In this document: in pieces, positions 19,337 to 28,618 of the stretch
Layout of the letters: each line of letters begins with the position of its first letter
Position numbering within the stretch: the stretch's first letter is position 1
NCBI GenBank assembly: GCA_003427395.1
Contig: BFEA01000071.1
Location: forward strand, 3,152,998-3,183,529
Direction of reading: 5' to 3'
Length of the DNA stretch: 30,532 nt
Origin: Chara braunii
Taxonomy: Eukaryota > Streptophyta > Charophyceae > Charales > Characeae
Program-made: the position numbers and the translations under genes
Notes under the pieces: model-generated
The model's database searches: none
What the model was told of the DNA's origin: nothing
The model's input: only the letters and a program-made list of their open reading frames with translations

Positions 19337-19564
19337 TGCGCGTCACCCAGGCGTGATGCCTGGGGGGGTCTTACGACCGGGATACCCGGGCATTGGGGAA
19401 AAAAAAAAAAAATTGGCGGTGTGGGTTTTCCGCGCTCTCCGAGAGGAGCCCAAATCCGGGCTCATTTCGTTTTTTGAGTGCTGGCTGTCAAGGCAGGGGA
19501 AGGGGGATATAAATTGGTTTTGAAGGGGCTAAAGGGGTTTAGGGGGGTGCTTTAGTGTGATTCG
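19337..19564. other. GC-rich CCCGGG patch and A run, no gene
   Basis: Immediately after the LTR is a GC-rich tract with CCCAGGC/GCCTGGG and CCCGGGC motifs followed by a run of 14 A (19399-19412). A related patch with repeated CCCGGG and a GCGCCGGGGAAA end lies at 20130-20215. No coding sequence. Confidence 0.5.
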
Positions 19565-20040
19565 TTTTTTTTTTCTTTTTTTTTTTTTTTTTGGTTATGA
19601 AAGCCCAGTTTGTTGTAGAGGTGGGATACCAGACAGATGACAGTCACCCACAGTAATCAGCCCGGTTGTCCAGATGAACCCCTCTGAAGACCCCACCCAG
19701 CCTTCCTCTCATCTTTTTGCCCTGGCGCAACCCCATCCCCCCTGTCCTACCCTAGTGTTAACCGCCCAGGAAGATCACCCATCACCATCTTGGCGGGTTA
19801 ACTGACCAGACAGCGGTTGCAGGCACCCAGGCTAAGCAGACCCCCTTGCTCAGCCGTGGTTGAAGCAGACGCCGTGCGAGCCCGATTGCACGGGGACTCC
19901 GGGAGGTAGGTATGAACATGCTACTACAGGTCTTCATGAGGGTGCACAGTGAATCCCATCTAGCACAGTAGACTTAAGATTGTAGTTGATAGCCTAGTTG
20001 ATCATCTGTTGCGTGAGGAATTCTAATGTGACCCTCAGTC
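19565..20040 (-). mobile_element. Probable poly(A)-tailed retroelement 3' fragment
   Basis: On the minus strand an anonymous sequence ends ...CTGGGCTTTCATAACC followed by a near-pure A run of 28 (T run 19565-19592 on the plus strand with one C). A terminal poly(A) suggests a LINE 3' end or a SINE. I find no tRNA-like A or B box, so a truncated LINE is more likely. No coding sequence. Confidence 0.4.
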
Positions 20041-20229
20041 AAAAGTTGTTTGTATTGCAATTCTACACACCATTTTTTTTCCGGTTTGTTTTTGGATTTT
20101 TTCAAATTTTCAAATTTTTTATTTTTTTGCGCTGGGGCTGTCCGGGACCCTGCCCGGGGGTCATGCCCGGGCGTGTATCTGGGCACAAGTTGGGTGCCCG
20201 GGCGCCGGGGAAACAGCCTAGCTTCTAAG

Positions 20230-20248
20230 TTTTTTTTTTTTTTTTTTT
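20230..20248 (-). repeat. Poly(A) tract on the minus strand
   Basis: A run of 19 T on the plus strand. It may mark the 3' tail of the minus-strand LINE whose coding end is at 21416, or of a separate insertion. Confidence 0.45.
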
Positions 20249-20612
20249 AAACAGAACCTTATGGTTCTGGCTCCTTTTCCATTCTGGGGAGAGTCAGTCC
20301 AGTTCCTATTCCACCGGCAAGTCAGAAGGGATTACAAAGAGTACTCAGACATGCTCCTCCCCCTTATGGTGGGAAGGTTCGACGGACGGCATTACTTCCC
20401 GCAGGAAGGATATACCCTCCCTCACCCCTGCCTAATTCAGCCTGTACTAATTTACTTCTGTACTTGAATGCTAATCTGGTTGTCCTAATGTCTCGGAGCT
20501 GGCAGTTTGTCTATTTGGGATCTGACCAGCCAGTTCCTCTCAGTCCCTTGACTGTCGGGTATTCCTTATCCTCTAGAACCGCTGATAGAGCCTCTTTCGG
20601 TGGTCTACGCTA

Positions 20613-20626
20613 AAACCCTAAACCCT
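20613..20626 (+). repeat. Two-unit plant telomere-type repeat (CCCTAAA)
   Basis: AAACCCTAAACCCT is two units of the plant-type telomere sequence (telobox). With only two units it may be chance or a regulatory motif. Confidence 0.5.
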
Positions 20627-20710
20627 GTTGTGTCGCGTTTGGTTAAAGTGCTCCTTGCTGTCGCATGAAGACCTATCCTAGTTTTTGGAACCTTCTGGGA
20701 TCCTACACCC

Positions 20711-20744
20711 TAGAAGATAGATAATATTAGAAGATAGATAATAT
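20711..20744 (+). repeat. Exact 17-bp tandem duplication
   Basis: TAGAAGATAGATAATAT occurs twice in direct succession without a mismatch. Confidence 0.9.
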
Positions 20745-21415
20745 CTTACCTTTAAGGTGGTGTGGATATGAGTGTTTGTGTCTATTTAAGCATGGGGAGG
20801 AATGGGGTATAGGGTGGGCTATTTGAGATATAGGGTACGGTTCTGGGGGGTTGATATAGGTGCTGGAGTGGCTTGATTAAAGGGGAGGATAATCGAGTAG
20901 GCTGTGGAGTGATCTCTTTTGGTCTTTCTTGTTGGCTAGAAGCTCTGACATCTCGGATGTTGGGAAGGGTTTTGTGAGATAGGTTTGCTGGGGTTATGAA
21001 ATTGCTTTTGAGCTTTGGTGAGTGGAGACGATGTGCGGATTGGTTGTGTCGGGGGGATTATGATTATTATTGATGGGGCTGCGTAGGATGGGTGTTGGGA
21101 GCTTGGTGCGGGTTAGTTTGTGGTGGGGTCTGGGTTGTTGTGAGTAGAATGGGGTTGTTGTTGTTACACGAGGGTGAAAGGATTAACGGTTCTTAAGGGT
21201 TGAAGTATCATTTTTAATTGTTCCTAGGTACCCTGATCCTAGTTTTTTGGGTTGAGAGTTTTTGGATTATTTGAATTTATTTCTGTTTTTTTTGTCGGGG
21301 GTGTTTTTTATTTGTTTTTGGGCCAATGTGTGTGCAGTTGTGTTTCTATTACGTGCTTTATTGTGATGATTGGTTTCTCGGGGTTGGTGGGATGGTCTTC
21401 AAAGGTTTTATCACA

Positions 21416-21955
21416 TCATCTTTTCCATAATCCCCAAAGGATTGCTTTTCTGATGAGGGAGAAGAAGACATCTTTGAAACCTTTGAGGGGGGGGGATTGT
21501 TTCAGTTCTAGGAATACTGCGTTGGGCCTTACCATGATTGACTTGTTAGAGAGGGTGCTCCAAGTGCGCTCTATTTCATGCCATAGGTTCCTGGCCTCTG
21601 GACAGTCAATGCAGCAGTGGTTTAGTGTTTCCGAGGTCTGAAAGTTACAGACTTTGCACCAAGAGTCTTTTTATGTTCTGCATTCCCTGCTGCGTCTTTG
21701 TGCCAGCCACTGGTTTACCAGAACAGCTCTGAAAGCTATCAGCCATCGTAAGCTGGCTAGTTTCACTGGTCTGGTACAGAAAATTGCTGGCCAAGGTAGG
21801 ATTACTTGGGATTCGGTAAGTGTGTTTTCAACTCTTCCCCATCTTTTTTGCAGTGGATTGGTTATTGAGGTGGGTTTTGAGAAGAGACTGTAGCCTAGTT
21901 TGGGCTGGTAATCAGGGAGTTTATGACGGCGTGGTATGGTGGAGAGACGACTAGG
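21416..21955 (-). pseudogene. LINE ORF2 C-terminal end with zf-RVT-type zinc motif
   Basis: Minus-strand translation gives LPDYQPKLGYSLFSKP, then LQKRWGRVENTL, the ASLRWLIAFRAVLVNQWL segment, and the C-terminal motif WCKVC...SETLNHCCIDCPEARNLW, a C-x2-C-x9-H-x4-C arrangement with Cys at 21656 and 21647, His at 21617 and Cys at 21602. This is typical of the region after RT in L1-like plant LINEs. One TAA lies just before the zinc motif. The frame ends at TGA 21416. The RT domain itself is not nearby, so the copy is truncated or broken. Confidence 0.8.
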
Positions 21956-22043
21956 AATGCTTCAGGACCATTCTGTTGGATCTATTTCCAGTTCCTGTAT
22001 ACTTGACAGGAGCTTAAAGCGCCAGTACATGCCAGCTATCAGC

Positions 22044-22063
22044 CACACACACACACACATACA

Positions 22064-22105
<42 letters not shown>

Positions 22106-22150
22106 ACACACACATACATATATATATATGTGTGTGTGTAGCATGTGTGT
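22044..22150. repeat. Compound (CA)n-(TA)n-(TG)n microsatellite
   Basis: A long CA run with a few CATA interruptions passes through TATATATATA into TGTGTGTG. The two outer parts are complementary, so it can fold into a cruciform. Confidence 0.95.
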
Positions 22151-22512
22151 GTCACATGAGTTTCACACGAGCACGACACTTCATACTCGTGCTACTCCGA
22201 CCAAAAGCGTCGGCACACTGTGAGCAAAAAAGCAAGACGCGGGAGGCGATCTTTCAACGCGGCGGGGTAAAACCACTCGTGTGTCCATTTGTGGCGAGGG
22301 TACTTATTTGAAGGGCCGTAAAGTCGAAAGCAGCCAAATATGCGAAGGCAGTAAGACAAAATGAGGGGGGTGGGTGGCGCCTACTCTTTTTCAGACAGAC
22401 CAGAACACACGCAATAACACCCCACAAACAAACGGAGGGAAGGGGGGAAGGCAAAGGACAGCAAGGCAAAGGGCAGGGAACCAACACCATAGCATGACAA
22501 ACCACAACACGA
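22151..22512. other. No gene recognised
   Basis: Mixed sequence between the microsatellite and the 73-bp tandem repeat, becoming purine- and A-rich to the right. No frame with recognisable protein character on either strand. Confidence 0.5.
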
Positions 22513-22658
22513 CACATGAACTTAAGAGGCACGAGAGGAGGAACAAACAGCGAGGCAGCACATAGGGTGAAACGCATGGGGGAGGCACATGAACTTAGAG
22601 GCATGAGAGGAGGAACAAGCAGTGAGGCAGCACATAGGCTGAAACATATGGGGGAGGC
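22513..22658. repeat. Two-copy 73-bp tandem repeat
   Basis: Units begin CACATGAACTTA at 22513 and CACATGAACTTAGAGG at 22586, and both end near CATRKGGGGAGG. They are about 90% identical. Confidence 0.88.
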
Positions 22659-22793
22659 GGGAGGGCATAAGTACAAGTATCGAAAAACAACAAAGCGGTC
22701 AGAAGAATAGAAAACAGCAAAGGATAGGCTGGAGGGCAGAGGGGAGGAGGGTGGGCAAACAAACAGCACAAGGCAAGAAACAAAGACCGAAAA

Positions 22794-22858
22794 AAATAAA
22801 AAATAAAAAATAAAAAATAAAAAATAAAAAACAAAAAACAAAAAATAAAAAATAAAAA
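22794..22858. repeat. (AAAAAAT)n heptamer microsatellite
   Basis: About nine units of six A and one T, with two units ending in C instead. It lies immediately 3' (minus strand) of the hammerhead-like sequence. Confidence 0.9.
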
Positions 22859-22869
22859 TTGATGATGAT

Positions 22870-22925
22870 AGATTGTTTCGTCGGAGTTGCACCGACTCAT
22901 CAGGAGGCTGAACCCTCGACCATCT
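22870..22925 (-). ncRNA. Hammerhead ribozyme candidate (type III topology)
   Basis: Read on the minus strand: AGAT-G-GTC, then stem I GAGG/CCTC closing a six-base loop, the core box CTGATGA, stem II GTCGG/CCGAC closing a seven-base loop, then GAAA, then C-A-ATCT. The core boxes CTGATGA and GAAA and the cleavage triplet GTC (22918-22920) are all exact and in the right order. Stem III forms from AGAT..GT with AC..ATCT with one internal G/A mismatch, giving an open stem III. Self-cleavage would fall after the C of GTC. Such ribozymes occur in plant retrozymes, satellite RNAs and Penelope-like elements. Confidence 0.8.
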
Positions 22926-22953
22926 GCGGAATCCCCGTATTTGATGATTTGGG

Positions 22954-23757
22954 TCATGAACCCTTTGACCCATGTTGAAGGCAGACTGTCCCCAAGCGGG
23001 ACATAGCAGCGGGCAGCAACCCTGTGGAGCACCAGGCAACACAGTAGAGGCAGCCCAACCGCTTATCACCAAAGACGACTGCAAGGAACGACAGGGCAAA
23101 CAGACGAGCAGCTCGGCAACCGTGCGGTGAAGCGCAAGGCAACATCAGCAAGGCGACGACACTACAAAGCACGCAAGCAAGTAAAGGACGCGGAAGGCCA
23201 ACAGGGCAAGCAGACGAGCAGCTTGGCCACCGTGCAGTGAAGCACAAGGCACCACCAACAAGGCATGCACGCAAAGGACACTGAAGGCCGACAGAGCCCA
23301 CGGACAGGCAGCTCAACAACCGTGCAGCGAAGCTCGAGGCACCGCCACAAGGCACGCTAGCAAAAGACACGGGAGGCACGACCCGCGGGTAGGCGGCAAG
23401 GCAGCAGAGCAGCGAGGACGACCCGCAAAGCAAGCGGCATGGGCAGCAAGACCGCGGCAGAGCGCAGACAAGACAGTCTACACATCCAACACGGAGCAAA
23501 ACAGCACATGACCTACTCACATCACGATAGAACCCCGTAGACTGTTGGTTCCCACCACCCGCTGAGCCAGGGGGCCACTCCGACGACCATCCGTCATCAC
23601 CTACGGGCAACACAGACATCCCGAACGAGCGGCCCCCATAAGAGTGCAGTAGGTACTCCAAACGAGGAACCACCGAGTGTTTGGCACTACTTGGGGATAC
23701 AAAAAAATATATAGAAAAAATCAAGGGGAGGACATATAATAGAAGAAAGACTGACAA
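22954..23757 (-). other. Long open frame upstream of the hammerhead (267 codons, doubtful)
   Basis: The minus frame is open for 267 codons and ends 29 bases before the hammerhead region. Its middle is built from degenerate tandem repeats rich in Cys, Leu, Ser and Val, which could keep a frame open by chance. The N-terminal part (YGGRSFGMSVLPVGDDGW, then GNQQSTGFYRDV) looks more protein-like. No family is recognised. Confidence 0.25.
23085..23345. repeat. Degenerate minisatellite, about three units of 90-110 bp
   Basis: A block of the form GGGCAARCAGACGAGCAGCT followed by a CCGTGCRGYGAAGC segment recurs near 23095, 23203 and 23296 with drift. It is rich in CAAGGCA and GCAAGC words. Confidence 0.7.
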
Positions 23758-23767
23758 ACATAAAACT

Positions 23768-23769
<2 letters not shown>

Positions 23770-23806
<37 letters not shown>

Positions 23807-23825
23807 TGTGTGTGCGCGCGCGCGC
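23770..23825. repeat. (TG)n followed by (CG)n microsatellite
   Basis: About 22 TG units with one GA interruption run straight into CGCGCGCGCGC, an alternating purine-pyrimidine tract that could adopt Z-form. Confidence 0.95.
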
Positions 23826-23883
23826 TAGCGCATGTATGAGTGTCTTTTTTTTCTCGTTTTATGTTTTTTTATTTTTTAAAATA

Positions 23884-24175
23884 CACATTAAATTTGATAA
23901 AAAATAAAAAATATGGGCTCGTAGATCTCCAAAAGATCTACAAGCCTATATTTATTATTATTATTTTTGTTTATTGCTCGCCCAAAAACAAATCTCTGTG
24001 AAAAAAAAAAAACCATACATTTCATATTGTTTTTTTTTTTTTTTTTTAATGTTTTACAGTTTTAGTTTTTTTTTTTTAAATATAGAGAAACTTCAAAAAA
24101 TAGAATAAAAAACATGAGGTTGTAGATCTAAAAAATATCGACAACCATATATTTTTTTAATTTTTTTTTTGCTTG
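23884..24175. repeat. Two diverged copies of an AT-rich hairpin unit, 201 bp apart
   Basis: Unit 1 has GGCTCGTAGATCT (23916-23928) facing AGATCTACAAGCC (23934-23946), a 13-bp stem with one mismatch and a 5-base loop. Unit 2, starting 201 bp later, keeps TAAAAAACATGAGGTTGTAG and ACAACCATATAT but its stem is worn. Each lies between A/T runs. It could be a decayed MITE-like or foldback unit in tandem. No gene. Confidence 0.6.
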
Positions 24176-24206
24176 TTCTTTTCCAGGAAAAACACTATTC
24201 CAGCGC

Positions 24207-24275
24207 CCGCTCAAACCTCACTCAAGCGCTTTTGAGTGCGGGATTGAGCGGAACTCAAAAATTTGAGCTCCGACC
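24207..24275. repeat. Nested foldback (CTCAA/TTGAG), left of the LINE fragment
   Basis: CCGCTCAA (24207-24214) pairs with TTGAGCGG (24244-24251), enclosing CACTCAA (24219-24225) paired with TTGAGTG (24232-24238). A further CTCAAAAATTTGAG palindrome follows. Related AGCGCTTTTGAG sequence recurs to the right of the LINE fragment near 25786. Confidence 0.7.
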
Positions 24276-24604
24276 CCGCGCTCAATCAGCGCGGTAAAGC
24301 AGACCAGCATGCTGTCCTGAGGGCGACCTGTAACAGAAACCAGGGAACTAATTTGCAAAATCCCTTTTTTCTCTTGGGACACAAGGAGGAAGTGGACAGA
24401 ATGGCATACATCATTGTCGAGTTCATTAGACAGGAATGGCTAGGAAAAAGCGAGGAGAACCTTTGGAGAGGGCAAAGTTGGAAAGGGAGAAGAGGGAGGA
24501 GAGGAGAACTTCCAATGTTGCCTCCTAAACACACCACCAGCCCCAAATCGAGGATAACCATTTCACACTCCAATGGAAACCTTGTCAGATGGTTCCCGAG
24601 ATAG
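24263..24604 (+). pseudogene. Possible LINE ORF1 tail upstream of ORF2
   Basis: An open frame in the same phase as the downstream endonuclease, ending TAG nine bases before the ATG assigned to ORF2. It is basic and Gly/Arg-rich near its end (GQSWKGRRGRRGELP). No zinc knuckle is visible. The position suits the end of a LINE ORF1, but sequence support is weak. Confidence 0.35.
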
Positions 24605-24613
24605 AGGGGCTGG

Positions 24614-25620
24614 ATGCAATTCAGAGAGATTCAAACCAACCACAAAAAGGAAATCAGAAAACAACCAGAATTATCCATATTGTCATGGAATGTCAATGGC
24701 TTAGCATCCATTTTGGACAACCCAATCAAATGGAGAAATCTGATGGAAACCATTGATTGGTTTGTTCAAAATCCCCCAGATATAACATGCATACAGGAAA
24801 CACACCTCACTAATAGTGATGAACACAAGACAATCCGAACGGCAATTCTAAAGAAATTGCATTTTGTCAAATTCACAGTCTGGGCCAGCGCAGCATCAAA
24901 TGGCTCCGCAGGAACGGTCATCCTCTTCCACCAAAAATCTGCCTCAAGTGACAGCATAACAGTTCAAACCTCAAGCCAAGACGACATGGCAGGCAGATAG
25001 GTCAAAACTGATATCAAACTCAAAGCAGGAGACATAACCATCCTAGGCATATACGGTCTGAACACGCCATAGGAAAAAAAAACCTTCCTCCTCTCCTTAG
25101 AACAACTAATCCCCACTCATAGTCACACCATCAACATGGGATATTGGAACTCTATTGGGTAGAATTTGTAATTCACAGGACACCGTATCACAATCCAACA
25201 ACATAGGTCTAGGGGACTTCATCACAAGGAGGAACCTGATAGACCCATATTGTCTCCTAACTCCTGTGTCAGAAAAAACACCCTGGGAAGAACCGTTGTC
25301 AAGACAAGATTTCTTGCTCACCTAAGATTCTCTATCAAGTGCTATCCTGGACTGCAGAATAAAATATAACCCCCACTACAAGGGTCTAGACCATAAAGCA
25401 ATCACACTCACCCTTAGTTTCACCAAAACCGGATACAATGGAAAAAGTTTCTATCACTTCAACATGCATTACTAACCAGCCAAGCCTTCCAGACCGAATT
25501 AGCAAACATACTTAATTCCCAAACAAAGATAAACCAAAAAGAGGACATATTCACTAAATTCCCAGAAATCCTAAAGAATATTAGCACCGATGTTTCACAA
25601 ACCTCAGACACCAAACCCCC
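24614..25620 (+). pseudogene. LINE ORF2 fragment: L1-like apurinic endonuclease
   Basis: The endonuclease nicks target DNA to prime reverse transcription. Visible motifs: ILSWNVNGLAS (SWNVNG 24683-24700), DITCIQETHL with the catalytic Glu (24788-24805), GIYGLNTP, and, after a frame change near 25155, LSRQDFLLT and GLDHKAITLTL carrying the C-terminal Asp-His pair. The GDFN-type box is degraded to a MGYWNS sequence. Stops: TAG 24998, a TAG near 25070 and a TAA near 25322, plus another frame change near 25470. The fragment ends in a C-rich tract before any RT motif, so it is truncated. Confidence 0.82.
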
Positions 25621-25689
25621 AAAACAACCCTTGGAACCCCTCCACCACCCACCCAACCCCCTCCTCCCCCCCCCAATTATTTTTTTCTT

Positions 25690-25865
25690 GGCGCAAACCC
25701 CCCCATGCGTTCCCCTCCAGGTGCGGGCCCCCGCCAGGTGCGAGCGCTCATGTTTTGGTGTGTGCGCGAGCCCGAAACATGGTTGAGCGCTTTTGAGGGC
25801 GCGCTGGGGGGGTTTGAGCGCACGCTAGGCTCGCCCGCTTAGGCTCGCGCTCGCACGCTTCGCTT
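25690..25865. repeat. GAGCGC-rich foldback, right of the LINE fragment
   Basis: GCGCTCATGTTT (25744-25755) faces AAACATGGTTGAGCGC (25775-25790), giving two stacked stems of 7 and 5 bp. The rest is made of GAGCGC, GCTCGC and CGCACGC words. With the left foldback it brackets the endonuclease fragment. Confidence 0.6.
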
Positions 25866-26130
25866 AGGTGCTGGTCATAATTTGCTATGATTGGACTCCA
25901 GTCTTTGAAATGTGGTGCTCCGCTGTCACCATCCCATACTACCTCCAGTTTTTTGCCCTGCCAAATCTTGTACATGAGTAGAGGACGTTGGGATGAGATG
26001 TTAGCTCTTATGAGGTGGGGTACTTTCTCAGTCTCTTGCGTTGTGACCATAGTCAGGGAAGATTGGACTGCAATCTACCATTCGCCCCTTTCCTTGTTGA
26101 ACCTGAAGGGCATGATTGGGACTGAGGGGG
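25866..26130 (-). pseudogene. Possible LINE ORF2 post-RT fragment
   Basis: Minus translation reads RFNKERGEW, then HLIRANISSQRPLLMYKIWQ and GAPHFKDWSPIIANYDQHL. The pattern (a Pro-Leu pair, an aromatic, then a DW and a YDQ segment) resembles the linker after RT in L1-like elements. One TAG interrupts it. Homology is by eye only; it could belong to the same family as the minus-strand zf-RVT fragment. Confidence 0.4.
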
Positions 26131-26345
26131 TGAGAGAGATGGTGTCAATCTTGGGACTGAAGGGCATGATTGGGACTGGAGGGTTTTTGTCTACTGTTAC
26201 GATCCTGGCCACTTTTGAAGTCCACAATCATCAGAAAGTACAATGTTGTCCAATTGCGAAAAGAAATGAATGAACTTGAGCCCAATGCCGTCCAATTGCA
26301 AAAGAAATGAAAGAACTTGAGAGGAGAGAGAGGGAAAGAAGAAGA
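26104..26345. repeat. Short duplicated segments
   Basis: CTGAAGGGCATGATTGGGAC occurs twice (26103 and 26157). Further right, GTCCAATTGC followed by AAAAGAAATGAA and GAACTTGAG occurs twice at about 42-bp spacing (26248 and 26290), leading into a GA-rich tract. Confidence 0.8.
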
Positions 26346-27538
26346 AGAAGAATTAAGAAAGAAGAAAGAGATGATGTACTCCAGCATAGACCAAAGACAA
26401 AGCTCTTCTTCTTCGCTCAACAACCTCCTCCTCTTTATCTCCTCCTCTCTTATTCAAACAATAAATAAACAATAATAATGTTGAACAGCTGAACCAGAAT
26501 CAATGTCCGAATCCCACTTCTACTGCAGGCACAAGATGAGGTCCACCATAGCCCTGGCAGCCCTTCTTCTTCCTCCACATACAGGCCGAGGCTATGGCGG
26601 ACTACTGAGGTTTCAACCTCTGGTACAAAGGACAACCCCAAGCAGCTACACCGCTGCCTCCCTTCAAGGTCATCACCCAGCAGCTATACCGCTGCCCACT
26701 CAACCGCCATGCCTGACTCTGTCCGAGCTTCCTTGATGCGGCAGGTAAGTTCCCTACCGCTCTCCTCCTTGGTCCCCTTCTCCCTCCTCCTCCTACCGGC
26801 TGAGCTCCACCATAGCCAAGGTGGAAGCTCCCGGCTTCTTCCTCCCAGCAGTGCTGTAGAGCCCAGCGCTCCTCCACCTTGCGCTCCAGCAGCGTGACGC
26901 CCAACTCGCACACTGAAGAATGAGGCGGAGCTCTTGCCTCCGCCTCTAGATATAGCGGCCTGCTTGCCTCTTGGGTGGTGACTTCCAGGCCGCTCGGCCT
27001 CTCCAAGCAACCGGTACCTCCTCCGTTTCGGAAGGAAACATCATTGCAGACCCTGATATTACCCGTACAGGCTCTAGACTCAGACTGGTTGGACTGGTAC
27101 CGGCCTAGACCTACCCTNCNGCTACNGGACTCTAAAAATGCCAACTTTGTCTTTTTCTGCTCGGCCTCCAGTACCCCTCACGTCAACTGCAGTGGGGTGC
27201 AGTATCGGCCTACCGGCCTACTTGAGTGTTTTTCTGCTACCCCAAGGGCCTCAGGGCCGCTAGCTTCGCCACTTGAGTGTTTTCCCTGCTACAACCCTCA
27301 ATGCCACCGCCACAGGTAAGTACCGGCCCTACGGGCCTACCAAACAAGCAAGTACCCTTGCGGGTCCCACACACACTCATACCAACAAGCACTCAGACAG
27401 GCATGCAGGTCACAAGCACGCACACACACAGACAGACTTAGAAAACACAGCAGAATGCGGGAATCTCATCAAGGCATCCACTCCATTGGCAGAACTTCAG
27501 AAATCAGCAGTGTTCTCAGTCTGTGTTATGACGGGTCA
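26346..27538. other. No gene supported; pyrimidine-rich, low complexity
   Basis: Several overlapping frames of 60-180 codons exist on both strands but are Pro/Ser/Leu- or Gly/Arg-rich and look like composition effects. Two exact CAGGTAAGT 5' splice-site matches lie on the plus strand near 26741 and 27311, without exons I can defend. There are a few N bases near 27118-27126 and a short CA-rich tract near 27370-27430. Confidence 0.45.
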
Positions 27539-27844
27539 TTACACTACGATTCTGTTAAGGGAGAGAGAGACCTTTCCTAACTCCTGATTTTGTTCTTCTA
27601 GGTGTCTTGTCTGTCTCTCGAGGATAGCAATATGTCTCCTCTTCTGAGTTTTCTGATTCTTTGACTGACTGATCAGGTCATCGGCTAGTTGTTTCATTGT
27701 TTCTTCTTCTTCACCTCGTTCCCCTTGACCTGGTGTTTTCGTGGTGGTCTCTTCCTCTTGTGGTGCATTCACTTTGTCCTCGCTTAGGCATGAGACTGGC
27801 CATTTGGTTATCTGATTGGCTGTAGTGCACCAATTAGCCTCCAT
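27539..27844 (-). pseudogene. Coiled-coil-like ORF downstream of LINE ORF1
   Basis: It begins 24 bases after the ORF1 stop on the minus strand. The product is Glu/Lys/Gln-rich and helical (MKQLADDLISQSKNQKTQKR, then LERQTRHLEEQNQEL). It is not an endonuclease, which would be expected at the start of ORF2. It could be a separate small ORF or chance. Confidence 0.35.
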
Positions 27845-27865
27845 CCCTTCTTCATTTTTAATTTT

Positions 27866-28618
27866 TTATCCATGTAGTGCACTGCCAGAAATTCTGAGAA
27901 ATTGTCTCAGTTTGTAGGACTTCGCAGGGATTTGGGAAGGTTGGAAAGCCAGAGAGATTGTTTGTGCTTGTGGCCTTTTGAGGCTGCTGATGTGTTTGGC
28001 GTGTGCCAGCCGGATTTCCAGGTCCAAATCCCGGCGGGATTTCAGCGAGGTGATGTACTCTTCGAGCCACTCCAAGGAGCTGGCTGAGTCTTCTTCCATT
28101 GTTGTATCTTGGCTATCCTCTGCTGTCCTCGCGAGCAGGGAGGTGTCCAGATGCATGTCGCAGGTCTTGTCTTCTGGTAATGCAACGCCTTCCTTGTGTT
28201 TTTTTAGCTCTGGGGCTTTGTCTGCTCCTTTGTCTGCTCCCTTGTCTGATCCCTTGCCTTCTTCTTCTTCTTCTCCTCTTGTTTTCCTTTTTGACTGTCT
28301 TGGGTACTCCTTGTTGCTTCTGCCCCCGTTCTTTGCTTCCAGGCCATCTCTGATCTGCAGGTTTTCGAGGTAAGTGTTTTCCGCCTCTCTTCCCATAGAA
28401 TGCACTTCGATGAGAATCTGATTTCTGTACGTTATTTGCTCTAGGTGACAGGCTTGTCCAAGGATGAAATTATCATACCTGTGTGTGGATCTGTCATTCC
28501 TTTTCCCTTCTCCAGCCTGCCATCTTCTCCCACGGGGAGGGAACACATCATGTTTGCATACTGGAGTCGGAATCTGAAAGTGTCCAGATCCATGTTGGGA
28601 TTTCGTTGAGATCGTCAA
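27866..28618 (-). pseudogene. LINE ORF1, C-terminal charged region
   Basis: From the frame change near 28550 this minus frame carries a basic stretch (HDVFPPRGRRWQAGEGKR), then a Lys/Glu-rich linker with GADKGADKAPELKKHK, and ends with ASSLEWLEEYITSLKSRRDL and a Leu/Arg helical tail. It is plausible as the hydrophilic tail of a LINE ORF1, although it overlaps the preceding frame, so one indel separates them. The first 20 codons overlap the upstream frame and are not native. Confidence 0.5.

Larger units (their letters stand above)
20249..21415 (-). other. G/T-rich interval, probable LINE 3' UTR, no gene
   Basis: No gene is supported. On the minus strand this follows the stop codon of the LINE ORF2 fragment and is C/A-rich, as a 3' UTR would be. 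It includes an exact 17-bp tandem duplication (20711-20744) and a two-unit CCCTAAA-type repeat at about 20613-20626. Confidence 0.4.

Noticed and set aside
19565-20040. tRNA-derived SINE
   Set aside because: A poly(A) end is present, but no A box or B box and no tRNA-like head could be found.
21452-21485. Second hammerhead-like core (CTGATGAG ... GAAAC, plus strand)
   Set aside because: The sequence between the boxes cannot form stem II, and there is no upstream cleavage triplet with stem I. It also lies in LINE coding sequence on the other strand.
22044-22150. CRISPR-like or structured repeat array
   Set aside because: Simple CA/TA/TG dinucleotide tract without spacers.
26602-27144. 180-codon minus-strand ORF
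   Set aside because: Contains N codons and Gly/Arg/Ala-rich low-complexity sequence; overlapping frames are open on both strands, which points to composition.
26738-27320. Host gene with two CAGGTAAGT splice donors
   Set aside because: No acceptor/exon structure or recognisable protein links them; two 9-base consensus matches are not enough.
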